Shown: positions 17,233 through 26,625 of the stretch, one piece after another
How the letters are laid out: every line of letters starts with the position of its first letter
Position numbering within the stretch: position 1 is the stretch's first letter
From: UBA4416 sp040387475
GTDB taxonomy: Bacteria > Bacteroidota > Bacteroidia > B-17B0 > Aurantibacillaceae
Direction: 5' to 3'
Assembly: GCA_040387475.1 (NCBI GenBank)
Contig: JAZKDT010000022.1
Coordinates: 123,415-187,414, forward strand
DNA: 64,000 nucleotides
Notes under the pieces: model-generated
The model's database searches: none
What the model was told of the DNA's origin: nothing
The model's input: only the letters and a program-made list of their open reading frames with translations
Position numbers and translations under genes: made by a program

Positions 17233-19851
17233 TTATTTCATCTCTCTTTCCTTATCTAAATAAGAATGTACCACTTCAATCGCATTATCAATCACATCAC
17301 TTAAGGCTACGATGAAAGAACCTGGTTTTGCAATACTAAAGGCATGATTCAAGGCTTCAATTTCTTTAGGCACATATTCGTAGGAAGTCATTGGGCTTAC
17401 TTGCTGAATTCCTTCTACTAATAATTTTACAATTTCTTCCGCTTGTCGGCCACGTAAAAATTTATCTTGACGAATAATAATATGATCAAACATTTCTGCT
17501 GAAATTCTTCCCATATCTCTGATATCATCATCACGTCTATCTCCAGTACCTGTGATGATACCTATTTTAGAAGTAGATTCAATCGTTGATAAAAATTCTT
17601 TAATTCCTCTGAAGCCATCTGCGTTATGTGCAAAGTCAATCATCACTTTATATTCTTTGAAATCAAAAATATTCATACGACCTGGCGTTTGCGCTGCCGA
17701 AGGAATAAAGGTTTCTAAACTAGTCGCAATATCTTCGGTAGCAAAACCATATACATACGTTGCTAAAGTAGCGGCTAATACATTTTGAATCATAAAAGAA
17801 ACTCGTCCGCCAAATGTTAAAGGCACGCTCGTTACCTTTTGAACTCTAAATTTCCAATCTCCTTTTTTAATGGTAATGAAGCCGTTTTCGTAAATAGCAG
17901 CGATACCGCCTTTTTTGCAATGTTCAATAATCACCGGATTATTTTCGTTCATACTAAAGTATGCCACATTGCAACTCACTTCTTTTGAAATTCCTGCGCA
18001 ATATTCATTATCAGCATTTAAAACCACATAACCATCACGTTTTACACTTTCTGCTACAACACCTTTTACACGCGCCATGTCTTTTAATGTATTAATATCT
18101 GAAAGTCCCATGTGATCTTCTTGAATGTTTGTGACAACTGCCACATCACATCTGCTAAATCCTAAACCTGAACGCAAAATACCACCACGAGCGGTTTCTA
18201 AAACAGCAAATTCAACCGTTGGGTCTTTTAAAATAAATTCCGCACTAATCGGACCTGTTGTATCACCTTTAGTTAACATAGAGTTTCCAACGTAAATACC
18301 ATCACTCGTAGTAAATCCAACTTTAAATCCATTATTTTTAACGATATGAGCAATTAAACGTGTCGTTGTTGTTTTACCATTAGTTCCTGTAATCGCAATA
18401 ATAGGAATACGACATGATTTACCTGTTGGATATAACATGTCGATTACTGGTGCTGCCACATTGCGTGGCAAACCTTTTGCTGGCGCCAAGTGCATGCGAA
18501 AACCTGGAGCGGCATTTACTTCTAAAACAACGCCACCTGTTACTTCAAGTGGTTCGCTTAAATTAGAAGCCATAATATCAATCCCACAAATATCCAAGCC
18601 AATTACACGAGAAATGCGTTCACATATAAAAATATTATGTGGATGAACAATATCAGTGACATCAGTAGAAGTGCCACCAGTACTTAAATTAGCGGTTCCT
18701 TTTAAATAACAATGTTCGTCTTTTTTTAAAACCGTTTCTAAATTATAATTTTTCTTCGCTAACTGTTCTAAGGTTTCTCTGTCGACAGAAATTTCGGTTA
18801 ACACATTTTCATGTCCGTAACCACGACGAGGATCTAAATTTTCTTTATCAATTAATTGTTGAATGTTAGATTTACCATCACCAATCACATGAGCGGGTTC
18901 GCGCAAAGCGGCAGCGATGAAACGGTTGTTGATTACTAAAACTCTAAAATCATATCCTGTAATAAATTTTTCAATAATAATTTTACGAGAATATTTTTTT
19001 GCATGCGCAAAAGCTTCTACGGCTTCTTCTAAAGTTTTAACATTGATAGAAGCACCTTTTCCATGATTACCATCTAAAGGCTTAAACACTAAAGGAAAAC
19101 CAACGCTTTTCACGGCATCTTCTAAATCATCTGGATTAGAAATACAAACACCTTTTGCCACAGGAATTGCCGCATCTTTTAACATACGCTTGGTTTCATC
19201 CTTATTGCTAGCTAAATCCACTGCAATAGAACTAGTTCTATCGGTCATCGTTGCTCTAAAACGCACTTGGTTTTTTCCATACCCTAATTGTACTAATGAT
19301 TCGGAATTGATACGAATAAAAGGAATATCTCTAGCAATCGCTTCGTCTACAATAGAACCCGTACTTGGTCCAAAACGCACGCTTTCACGTAACTCACGCA
19401 TGTGACGAATTTCAGCATCAATATCATAGGCTTCTCCGCTAATTAAAGCCTCAGCTATTTTAACCGCTGTTTTCGCAGCATATAAACCAACAGCCTCTTC
19501 CATGTAATTAAACACAACGTTATAAACTCCTTTGACACCAGTACTTCTGGTTCTTCCATAACCGCATTCCATACCAGCTAACGTTTGTAATTCTAAAGCA
19601 ATATGTTCAATCACATGACCCATCCAGGTGCCTTCTTTAATGCGAATAAACAAACCACCTTCTTTACCTTCCGAACAGCGGTGTTGCATTAAACTAGGAA
19701 TTAAAGCTTCGATGCGAGCTCCAAAACCATCAATTTTATTTGTTGGAAGTTCTTCTAATTCTTCCAAATCCAACTTCATCACAATTAATTTTTTTCTTTT
19801 GATTGACCAGTAGTTTGGTCCACGCATGACTTTAGTTTCGATAATCTTCAT
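17233..19851 (-). CDS. cphA: Cyanophycin synthetase
   Basis: An 872-residue cytosolic ligase that builds multi-L-arginyl-poly-L-aspartate from Asp, Arg and ATP. The start MKIIETKVMRGPNYWS is characteristic of the family. Domains in order: N-terminal CphA domain (1-160), ATP-grasp that activates the backbone (about 220-475, with LVFKPLDGNHGKGASI and the metal/phosphate residues in VVLEVNAAPGFRMHL), and a Mur-ligase-like C-terminal half that adds Arg, with P-loop GTNGKTTT at 489-496 and later FAHNADG and GTGDRRDDD. Divergent to cphB with 236 bases between them. Cyanophycin synthesis is known outside cyanobacteria but is less familiar in Bacteroidota. Confidence 0.96.
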   Translation of the reverse strand: MKIIETKVMRGPNYWSIKRKKLIVMKLDLEELEELPTNKIDGFGARIEALIPSLMQHRCSEGKEGGLFIRIKEGTWMGHVIEHIALELQTLAGMECGYGRTRSTGVKGVYNVVFNYMEEAVGLYAAKTAVKIAEALISGEAYDIDAEIRHMRELRESVRFGPSTGSIVDEAIARDIPFIRINSESLVQLGYGKNQVRFRATMTDRTSSIAVDLASNKDETKRMLKDAAIPVAKGVCISNPDDLEDAVKSVGFPLVFKPLDGNHGKGASINVKTLEEAVEAFAHAKKYSRKIIIEKFITGYDFRVLVINNRFIAAALREPAHVIGDGKSNIQQLIDKENLDPRRGYGHENVLTEISVDRETLEQLAKKNYNLETVLKKDEHCYLKGTANLSTGGTSTDVTDIVHPHNIFICERISRVIGLDICGIDIMASNLSEPLEVTGGVVLEVNAAPGFRMHLAPAKGLPRNVAAPVIDMLYPTGKSCRIPIIAITGTNGKTTTTRLIAHIVKNNGFKVGFTTSDGIYVGNSMLTKGDTTGPISAEFILKDPTVEFAVLETARGGILRSGLGFSRCDVAVVTNIQEDHMGLSDINTLKDMARVKGVVAESVKRDGYVVLNADNEYCAGISKEVSCNVAYFSMNENNPVIIEHCKKGGIAAIYENGFITIKKGDWKFRVQKVTSVPLTFGGRVSFMIQNVLAATLATYVYGFATEDIATSLETFIPSAAQTPGRMNIFDFKEYKVMIDFAHNADGFRGIKEFLSTIESTSKIGIITGTGDRRDDDIRDMGRISAEMFDHIIIRQDKFLRGRQAEEIVKLLVEGIQQVSPMTSYEYVPKEIEALNHAFSIAKPGSFIVALSDVIDNAIEVVHSYLDKEREMK

Positions 19852-19995
19852 AGGGAATACAATTAATTGTGAATAGGACTGTGTTTTTAATAAATATAAG
19901 TCATGTTTTTTATATAAACTATTTATTGTTCAAAATAATGGTATAAACTATCTGGAAAATCGCTTAATTATCGGTCTTTTACGATAGATTTACAC

Positions 19996-20003
19996 CAAAA
20001 TTA
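19996..20003 (-). promoter_or_regulatory. Candidate -7 box of cphA
   Basis: Read leftward it is TAATTTTG, a perfect TAnnTTTG match in the cphA-cphB intergenic region. It implies a leader of about 140 nt. No -33 motif is obvious. Confidence 0.3.
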
Positions 20004-20087
20004 AGTTTATGAACTATTTATGTTAATTGTAAGTAAACAAAACAACATAAATAAACCATATCAGAATTAAAAACAATAACATAAGAT

Positions 20088-20963
20088 ATGACACCAAAAG
20101 GTAAATTAATTATTATTGGCGGATCGGTTGATAAAGGTAGTTTTTCAAATACTCCTGAAAACTTACCAAAAAGTTTAAAATTTTTCGAAAAAGGAATTCT
20201 AAAAAGAATGATTGACGAATCAGCTAAAGGCAATTTATCTCGTATCGAAATTATTACGACTGCTAGTAGCATTCCTGTAGAAGTTGGTGCAGAATATATT
20301 GAAGCATTCAAAAATTTAAACGTTAGCAATACAGCTGTATTAGATATTAGAACGCGTGAGGAAGCAAACGAAGCAAAAAACATTGAACGTTTACAAAATG
20401 CAGATGTGGTAATGTTTACTGGCGGCGACCAATTACGTTTAACATCTATTTTTGGAGGAACGGCTTTTCATCATTTATTATTGGAGCGTTACGAAAACGA
20501 TCATTTTATTATTTCGGGAACATCAGCAGGTGCTGCAGCAAGTTCTAATAACATGATTTATCAAGGAAGTAGCTCAGAAGCTTTATTGAAAGGCGAAGTA
20601 AAAATTACAGGTGGTTTAGGATTTATTAATAACGTAATTATTGATACACATTTTGTACAACGCGGACGCATAGGAAGACTGATGTATGCTTGTGCGAGTA
20701 ATCCTATTAATGTTGGTATTGGATTAGGAGAAGATACAGGTCTATTAATTACAGAAGGTAAGAACATGGAAGCGATTGGGTCTGGATTAATTATTTTAGT
20801 AGATGCTACTCACATGCGACATACCAATATTACGGATGTTGAAATGGGAGAACCAGTATCCATTGATAACTTAACCGTGCATGTGATGTCTTACGGAGAT
20901 AATTTTGATTTAAAATCAAAACACTTAGCATTACATTCTTTAAAGCCTAAATTGGGAGTTTAG
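20088..20963 (+). CDS. cphB: Cyanophycinase
   Basis: A 291-residue serine exopeptidase of family S51 that degrades cyanophycin to beta-Asp-Arg dipeptides. The nucleophile elbow is ISGTSAGAAAS with catalytic Ser146. MFTGGDQLRLTSIFGGT and the following IDTHFVQRGRIGRL segment are typical of cyanophycinases rather than of dipeptidase E. There is no signal peptide, so it is intracellular and fits mobilisation of a cytosolic store. It is divergent from cphA, so synthesis and breakdown may be controlled from one intergenic region. Confidence 0.95.
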   Translation: MTPKGKLIIIGGSVDKGSFSNTPENLPKSLKFFEKGILKRMIDESAKGNLSRIEIITTASSIPVEVGAEYIEAFKNLNVSNTAVLDIRTREEANEAKNIERLQNADVVMFTGGDQLRLTSIFGGTAFHHLLLERYENDHFIISGTSAGAAASSNNMIYQGSSSEALLKGEVKITGGLGFINNVIIDTHFVQRGRIGRLMYACASNPINVGIGLGEDTGLLITEGKNMEAIGSGLIILVDATHMRHTNITDVEMGEPVSIDNLTVHVMSYGDNFDLKSKHLALHSLKPKLGV

Positions 20964-20996
20964 GTTTTTCAACACAGAGATACGGAGTTTAGGAGA

Positions 20997-21028
20997 ACGC
21001 AAAGAAATTTAAAAAAAATTCTTTGCGT
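20997..21028. repeat. Hairpin in a dispersed 'ACGCAAAG' repeat between cphB and the ABC-F gene
   Basis: ACGCAAAGAA and TTCTTTGCGT form a perfect 10-bp stem. The surrounding AACACAGAGATACGGAG wording resembles repeats near 31726, 52299 and 58070. It could also work as a terminator for the convergent genes. Confidence 0.6.
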
Positions 21029-21065
21029 CCTTCTTATTCATAATAACATTTAAAATTCCATTTTA

Positions 21066-22652
21066 TTAGAGTTGAATAGTATTTTCAATATCTATTTGCT
21101 TTAAAAAATACTCATCGTGTGATACAACAATTAATGTTCCCTGATATTCCTTAATAGCAGCTGTTAAAATTTCTATATTTTGAATATCTAAATTGTTTGT
21201 AGGCTCGTCCAAAATAATGATGTCGGGCGATTCATTACTAATTGTTAAACAACAAAGCATTAACCGCATTTTTTCGCCACCACTCAACATCTTACAAGAT
21301 TTATCCCAGTCATTTTTTGTGAATAAAAAACGGTTAAGCCTCGTTTTTATTTCATATTCCTGTAATGCAGAAGTATTGAATTGTTGAGCTTGTTCATAAA
21401 CTTTGAGCTGATTATCAATAATCGAATAATCTTGGTCAATATAAACGGATCTATTTTCTGCTCTGTAAATCGTTCCAGTATTTGAATTTAAATTACCCAA
21501 AATAATTTTAATTAAGGTCGTTTTTCCAGAACCATTATGTCCTTTTAGCACAATCCGTTCGCCGCTTGTTATGTCAAAAGTCAAATTTTCTTTCCATAGC
21601 AGATGATCGTTGTAGCAATAATTAATATCAGTAGCTACAAAGACTTTTTTTCCTTTATGTAAAACTGAATTGTTAAAACCAAATTTCATTTTGTCTATGT
21701 CTGGTAAAGCCGAACGCAATTCATGTAATTGCATGGAAATATTTTCAATTTTTTCAGAGTGAACACTTTTTGTTTTTGAAGTGCTGTTTTCCGCATTATT
21801 TCTTAGCGTGTTCATCATTATTCGGGCAATACCTGCCTTTTCCTGTTTCTTTTTTCCCCTTGCATCTAATTTTTGTTGACGTTCTGAAGTTTCGCGTTCT
21901 TTTTCTTTGGCTTTCCGCAAAGCTTTTTCTTTATTTTCTAGATCATGATTTAAAGCGTCATTTTCTAACTTTTTTTGCACGCAATAAAAATCATAATTGC
22001 CTCCATAAACTGTAATACCAAATTTATTAAGTTCACAAACCATGTTCAACAAATTCAATAATTTTCTATCGTGGCTCACTACAATTAAAGTGCTTTTTGT
22101 AGTTTGAATAAATTCATACAATAATTGTCTGCCTGCTATATCCAAGTGGTTACTTGGTTCATCTAGTAAAATAAACGTAGGCTGATGAATAGTGATTCCG
22201 GCGAGAAACACTCTTGCTTTTTGTCCACCACTTAATGTTTCCATTTTTTGTGTCAAATCTAAATTAGTCAATTGCCAATGCTTCAGTGCATCATTGCAAC
22301 GCTCTTCGATTTGCCAATCATCATTAAGCAACGTGTAATTTTCTTCTGTAACAACACCAGCCAGTATTTCTTTGAGTGCTTTCAATTTATCTTCAATGCC
22401 CAAAGCTTGACCAATGGTAAAATGATTGTATTGACCAAAAATTTGAGGCACATAATAGGCTTGAATAGCTACATTTAACTTTCCATCCAAAGGATGCAGT
22501 TTCTTTGCAATAATTTTCAGTAAAGTAGATTTTCCTGAACCATTATTCCCAACTAAGGCTATCTTCTCGTGATGATTTACTGTTAAATTGATATTCTCAA
22601 ATAACAGATTTTTGTTGGAATGTGTATATGAAATGTCTTTTAAAATAAGCAT
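21066..22652 (-). CDS. ABC-F family ATPase
   Basis: A 528-residue soluble protein with two ABC domains and no membrane segment, as in ABC-F translation factors that act on the ribosomal E site. Domain 1 has Walker A GNNGSGKST, signature LSGGQKAR and Walker B FILLDEPSNHLD. Domain 2 has GHNGSGKTT, LSGGEKMR and IIILDEPTNNLD. Between them lies a charged linker (about residues 230-300, KEKERETSERQQKLDARGKKKQ). The length and divergence from EttA/Uup are compatible with the antibiotic-protection subgroup, but that cannot be decided here. It has its own promoter and a leader of about 106 nt with a hairpin, unlike its cyanophycin neighbours. Confidence 0.88.
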   Translation of the reverse strand: MLILKDISYTHSNKNLLFENINLTVNHHEKIALVGNNGSGKSTLLKIIAKKLHPLDGKLNVAIQAYYVPQIFGQYNHFTIGQALGIEDKLKALKEILAGVVTEENYTLLNDDWQIEERCNDALKHWQLTNLDLTQKMETLSGGQKARVFLAGITIHQPTFILLDEPSNHLDIAGRQLLYEFIQTTKSTLIVVSHDRKLLNLLNMVCELNKFGITVYGGNYDFYCVQKKLENDALNHDLENKEKALRKAKEKERETSERQQKLDARGKKKQEKAGIARIMMNTLRNNAENSTSKTKSVHSEKIENISMQLHELRSALPDIDKMKFGFNNSVLHKGKKVFVATDINYCYNDHLLWKENLTFDITSGERIVLKGHNGSGKTTLIKIILGNLNSNTGTIYRAENRSVYIDQDYSIIDNQLKVYEQAQQFNTSALQEYEIKTRLNRFLFTKNDWDKSCKMLSGGEKMRLMLCCLTISNESPDIIILDEPTNNLDIQNIEILTAAIKEYQGTLIVVSHDEYFLKQIDIENTIQL

Positions 22653-22681
22653 AACTTCTTTCTTTAAAGATTAATGAAATT

Positions 22682-22704
22682 GGCAAACCACTTGGTGATT
22701 TACC
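22682..22704 (-). promoter_or_regulatory. Leader hairpin upstream of the ABC-F gene
   Basis: In leftward RNA, 22704-22695 pairs with 22691-22682 over 10 positions (two of them G-U) with a 3-nt loop, about 30 nt before the start codon. There is no U-tract. Possible translational or attenuation control. Confidence 0.45.
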
Positions 22705-22763
22705 GTCTTTAATTATATGAAAGAAATGATGTTTTACACTTTTGTTACTTATTTTTTGATATG

Positions 22764-22790
22764 CAAATATACTTTTTTTTAAATTAACAA
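22764..22790 (-). promoter_or_regulatory. Promoter of the ABC-F gene
   Basis: Read leftward: TTG at 22790-22788, a 16-base spacer, and TATATTTG at 22771-22764, a perfect TAnnTTTG -7 box. The spacer is slightly short. Confidence 0.5.
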
Positions 22791-22807
22791 TTCATATAGC
22801 GACTAAC

Positions 22808-23749
22808 CTACTTATAAATCCCAATAAAAATATCTTCTTTTTGTTTTTTACTAGCACGATACATTCCATCCGAATTAAAAGGTAATACGATATTTCCTTT
22901 GGCATCTAATGCAATTAATCCTCCTTCACCGCCAATTTTTACAAGCTTATCCATCACTACGATATCACAGGCTTCTTTTAAAGATAAATTTTTGTATTCC
23001 ATTAAACACGAAATATCGTAAGCTACCACCGAACGAATAAACAATTCGCCATGACCTGTACAAGAAATAGCACAAGTATTATTGTTTGCATAAGTACCCG
23101 CGCCAATAATGGAGCTATCGCCTACTCTACCAAATTTTTTATTAGTCATCCCACCAGTTGAAGTTCCGGCAGCTAAATTACCTTTTATATCAAGTGCTAC
23201 ACAACCAACAGTTCCAAATTTCTTTTCTCCGTTTTCTATTTTATCTTCTGTATGATCTAAAATCATACTGTTAGATTGTTTGGCTTGTTGTAATTGGTCG
23301 TAACGCAATTGCACAAAAAAGTAGTCTTCATTTTCAAATTGCGCATTTACTTTTTTCGCAAATTCCATGGCGCCATTACCTGTCAGTAATACATGTTCTG
23401 ATTGCTCCATCACTGCACGAGCTAAAGCTATGGGATTTTTAACACCTTGCACACCTGCCACTGCTCCAGCCATTAAATCTTTGCCATTCATAATAGAAGC
23501 ATCCATTTCATGTGTGCCATTATTAGTAAATACAGCGCCTTTGCCTGCATTAAATAAAGGATTGTTTTCTAATTTAATAATAGCCGTTTCAACGGCATCA
23601 AATGCAGAGCCTCCACTTTTTAAAATACTTTCGCCAGCTTCAATAGCATCTTGTAAGCCTGTTTTATAAGCTAATTCTTTTTCGGGAGTCATGGTGCTTT
23701 TTAAAATAGTTCCTGCCCCACCGTGTATTGCTAGTGCGTAATTGTGCAT
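22808..23749 (-). CDS. iaaA: Isoaspartyl peptidase / plant-type L-asparaginase
   Basis: A 313-residue Ntn-hydrolase. It is made as a precursor and cleaves itself before Thr180 (KKFGTVGCVALD), the catalytic nucleophile. The N-terminal LAIHGGAGTI and the downstream GTSTGGMTNKKFGRVGDSSIIGAGTYAN are family signatures. Members hydrolyse beta-aspartyl dipeptides and asparagine. Next to cphA and cphB, the likely substrate is the beta-Asp-Arg released by cyanophycinase, yielding free Asp and Arg; this is inferred from context. There is no signal peptide. It reads leftward, like the ABC-F gene, which lies between it and cphB. Confidence 0.93.
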   Translation of the reverse strand: MHNYALAIHGGAGTILKSTMTPEKELAYKTGLQDAIEAGESILKSGGSAFDAVETAIIKLENNPLFNAGKGAVFTNNGTHEMDASIMNGKDLMAGAVAGVQGVKNPIALARAVMEQSEHVLLTGNGAMEFAKKVNAQFENEDYFFVQLRYDQLQQAKQSNSMILDHTEDKIENGEKKFGTVGCVALDIKGNLAAGTSTGGMTNKKFGRVGDSSIIGAGTYANNNTCAISCTGHGELFIRSVVAYDISCLMEYKNLSLKEACDIVVMDKLVKIGGEGGLIALDAKGNIVLPFNSDGMYRASKKQKEDIFIGIYK

Positions 23750-23828
23750 GTGTTTTAGTTTTGGTAATTAAATGTAGTGAAAAAATAGAATAATTAAATA
23801 ATTATTTATAAGAACAAGATAAATCTAA

Positions 23829-23864
23829 CTATGAGATTGCTTCGCTACGCTCGCAATGACGATG
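23829..23864. repeat. Dispersed repeat half-copy (CTATGAGATTGCTTCG...CAATGACG)
   Basis: Matches one arm of the element at 17123-17227 (TATGAGATTGCTTC and CTCGCAATGACGA). It lies just past the stop of the leftward AsmA gene. Confidence 0.7.
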
Positions 23865-23866
23865 TG

Positions 23867-26410
23867 CTAAAAATCATCCTCGTCTTCTTCTTTCTTTTTG
23901 GGTTGAAGAGGTTTGTTGGTTTTAGGTTTTTCTTCACCAACTTGTATTTGAAAATTCTGATTGGCTTTTTGCGTTTCTTTAACTTTGATGCTATCTTTTT
24001 TAAAGAATCCAAATTCTTCTTTTAATAGTTGCTTCAAGTTTTGTTTTTCTTGTTTAATATCTTCTTTGATTTTTTCTTTAGCTCCTTTTCTATCATACTT
24101 AATCATAGGATTATCAATTGGCCCCGTCATTAAGATAAATACCGAACGTCTATTTTCAGGATCGTTTTCAACTAAGGATAATTCTTCATCAAAGTCTTTA
24201 TTTTTTCTTGGTTTCTTAGCAAGAATTTCACTTAATAATAATTGAATATGATAATCAATTACATTATCAAAATTGTGTTTGCCCCACAACTCTAAATTAA
24301 TCGCATTAGATTTTATGGAAGTTCTTGGAATTGTAATGACTTTATTCCTAATCTCAACCGCACTTTGTAAAGTAGAAAATTTAATGTGTTTTAATTCATT
24401 CACATCAATGTATTTTGCTAAACTCTCTAAAGGTTTAAATCCAATGAGTTCTCCGCGTTCTATTAAAATACTACTCGTTACATTGATACTCCCTAAATCC
24501 ACATTTAATTTTTTATCCCATGAGCCAGTAAAATCAATGCTAGTGGTTGCAAAACCTTTTAAATTTACATCCTGAATAGTGGTTTGTCCGAAATTATTTA
24601 GCTGTGTAAATAATTTTTGCACGTTCAGTTTATTCATTTCACAATCTCCAGACACTTTAATGTTTTCTCCGCTCGCATCAGCAAAAGCATTTAATTTTAC
24701 TTCTCCATCTGTTACATTTAAACTCAAATCCTTTAAAGCAATTTTTTGATTTTTCAATAACATATTTCCTTTAATGTTGTCTGCAACAAATTTCGAAAAG
24801 GTTAAATGCTGAACGTTTACTGAAATATTAAAATCCAAATTATCAGGAATAGTAACCGACGATGTTTCACTCGATTTTCCTGTTCCAAATAAAAAATCTT
24901 CTAATTCAATTTTATCGCTGGTTACTTGAGCTATAATAGTTAATGGTTCTTTAGGGTTGAATAAATAACCTAAGAAATTAGGTAATTCGCCCACTAGCAT
25001 CACATCTGAGTTTCCTTTAATTAATTTTAAACCAAATACATTTAAGTGACGATTATTTAATTCCAACTTGCCTTCAGGAATATTAATAACTTTATCAGTT
25101 TGCTTAAATGTTGCTTTTAAATCAGTAATTATGGCGCTTCCGGTAGCTTTAATACTGGGACTATACGCGTTAGTTTTCATTTCATTTATCAAACCTTCAA
25201 TCTCTGCATTTACATTAATACTGCCGCTTAAATTTTCAAGTGTATCAATTGGATAAAAGGAAATCAATTCTTCTAACTTAGTGTTGGCAGCTAGTTTTAA
25301 TTTCAAATAAGGATCTTTGAAGTTGGTTAACTCCATATCTCCTGTAAAGGTGTTATTATTTAAGTTAGCTGAAATGTTTTTAAGTGTAAGCGCGCTTCTG
25401 TTTTCATTCAAAATAATATTACCAATTAAATTCACATTATTTAATGTGGTATTTTTTTCTTTATAAGTAATAGTTGCATTCTCAATTCCAAAATCAGATT
25501 TAATAACTAGCGGAGTTCCATTTTTGTAATGACATTCGCCAGATGCGTAAAACTTCCCATCACTTTCATAATCGTGTATTTCATTTTGAAATTTTTCTGG
25601 AAGCAAAGACAAACTTGTTGAAATATCTAAATTCTTTCCATTAAAATTAATATCTAACGATTGCAAACTATCTTTAATAACAAAAGCGCCATTGCTCACA
25701 ATTTGTGTTTCGTTAATAGATGTTTCTGATTTTTTGATAGCATAGTTTGAACCATTCACATCAAACACTATATCAAATTTCAATTTTTTATTATTCAAGT
25801 ATTTCACATTCTCAACCTGAAATAAATCAACATAGGCATTGCCATCAGATATCAAAGTATATTGGTCATCACTAAATTTTCCTTTAAAATGAAGCTCTTT
25901 AATAGAAGTGTTTAATTTAATTTTGTGCTTGTTGTTTTTATAAGTTAATTCAATATTTAATAAACTGATGTTTTCTAAAGCAAATTTTAAGCTTTCACTT
26001 TCTGTACTTGTGCTGTCTGATTTCCAAACTAAATAATTGGCATTACCTTTTTTATCAACTTTTAAATGACATTGCGCATCCTTCAATGTAATTTTTTTAA
26101 TGGTATAATTTTTATTAAACAAATCTTTGATATTAAAAGCCAGAGATAAACTTTTAGCTTGTAATAAAGTATCGCTGGTTTTGAAGCCTTCGGCATCCAT
26201 TGCCGTTAACTCTTTAAACTCAATGGCACAATTAGGAAACGATTTGACAATGGTTAAATCTATGTTTTTGGGATCAATTCGAATTTCTGTTTTTAAATGT
26301 TTGTTGAGTTCCTTAATAATTAAATTAACGACTTCCTCCTCGTAAATAAATACTAAAGACACACTAATACCAACAATTGAAACAACAGAAATGACCAACG
26401 TTAAAATCAA
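23867..26410 (-). CDS. AsmA family envelope protein
   Basis: A protein of about 847 residues with one N-terminal membrane helix (LILTLVISVVSIVGISVSLVF) followed by an AsmA-type start, EIRIDPKNIDLTIVKSFPNCAIEFKEL. A long beta-rich periplasmic body follows, including a typical AsmA C-terminal region (SINVTSSILIERGELIGFKPLESLAKYIDVNELKHIKFSTLQ), and ends in a highly charged Lys/Glu tail. Family members bridge membranes and are linked to lipid transport and outer-membrane homeostasis. The start is uncertain: no in-frame ATG exists upstream, yet an in-frame basic stretch (KKKSIWRFLKR) precedes the helix. The coordinate given is a TTG. Confidence 0.85.
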   Translation of the reverse strand: MILTLVISVVSIVGISVSLVFIYEEEVVNLIIKELNKHLKTEIRIDPKNIDLTIVKSFPNCAIEFKELTAMDAEGFKTSDTLLQAKSLSLAFNIKDLFNKNYTIKKITLKDAQCHLKVDKKGNANYLVWKSDSTSTESESLKFALENISLLNIELTYKNNKHKIKLNTSIKELHFKGKFSDDQYTLISDGNAYVDLFQVENVKYLNNKKLKFDIVFDVNGSNYAIKKSETSINETQIVSNGAFVIKDSLQSLDINFNGKNLDISTSLSLLPEKFQNEIHDYESDGKFYASGECHYKNGTPLVIKSDFGIENATITYKEKNTTLNNVNLIGNIILNENRSALTLKNISANLNNNTFTGDMELTNFKDPYLKLKLAANTKLEELISFYPIDTLENLSGSINVNAEIEGLINEMKTNAYSPSIKATGSAIITDLKATFKQTDKVINIPEGKLELNNRHLNVFGLKLIKGNSDVMLVGELPNFLGYLFNPKEPLTIIAQVTSDKIELEDFLFGTGKSSETSSVTIPDNLDFNISVNVQHLTFSKFVADNIKGNMLLKNQKIALKDLSLNVTDGEVKLNAFADASGENIKVSGDCEMNKLNVQKLFTQLNNFGQTTIQDVNLKGFATTSIDFTGSWDKKLNVDLGSINVTSSILIERGELIGFKPLESLAKYIDVNELKHIKFSTLQSAVEIRNKVITIPRTSIKSNAINLELWGKHNFDNVIDYHIQLLLSEILAKKPRKNKDFDEELSLVENDPENRRSVFILMTGPIDNPMIKYDRKGAKEKIKEDIKQEKQNLKQLLKEEFGFFKKDSIKVKETQKANQNFQIQVGEEKPKTNKPLQPKKKEEDEDDF

Positions 26411-26625
26411 ACGCTTTAAAAATCGCCAAATACTTTTTTTCTTTATGGGAGTTTCTTGTTTATTATGTTCTTGCGAATTTTCGATGGTGTAAATTTCTGC
26501 TTTATTGCTTGTTAATTTTAGCCAAATAATGCTATTGTTTAAACAAGAGATTATTAATAATTAATGATATAACTCAGATTTCACATATAATTACAAGTAC
26601 TTTTATAGGGAATTAAATACACATC

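Noticed and set aside
21770..22015. Rightward ORF inside the ABC-F gene
   Set aside because: A shadow of the coiled linker on the other strand, rich in Phe/Leu as expected for the complement of Lys/Glu codons.
22717..22785. 22-codon rightward ORF (MKEMMFYTFV...) opposite the ABC-F leader
   Set aside because: It is on the strand opposite to the ABC-F transcript, so it cannot be its leader peptide, and there is no sign of expression.
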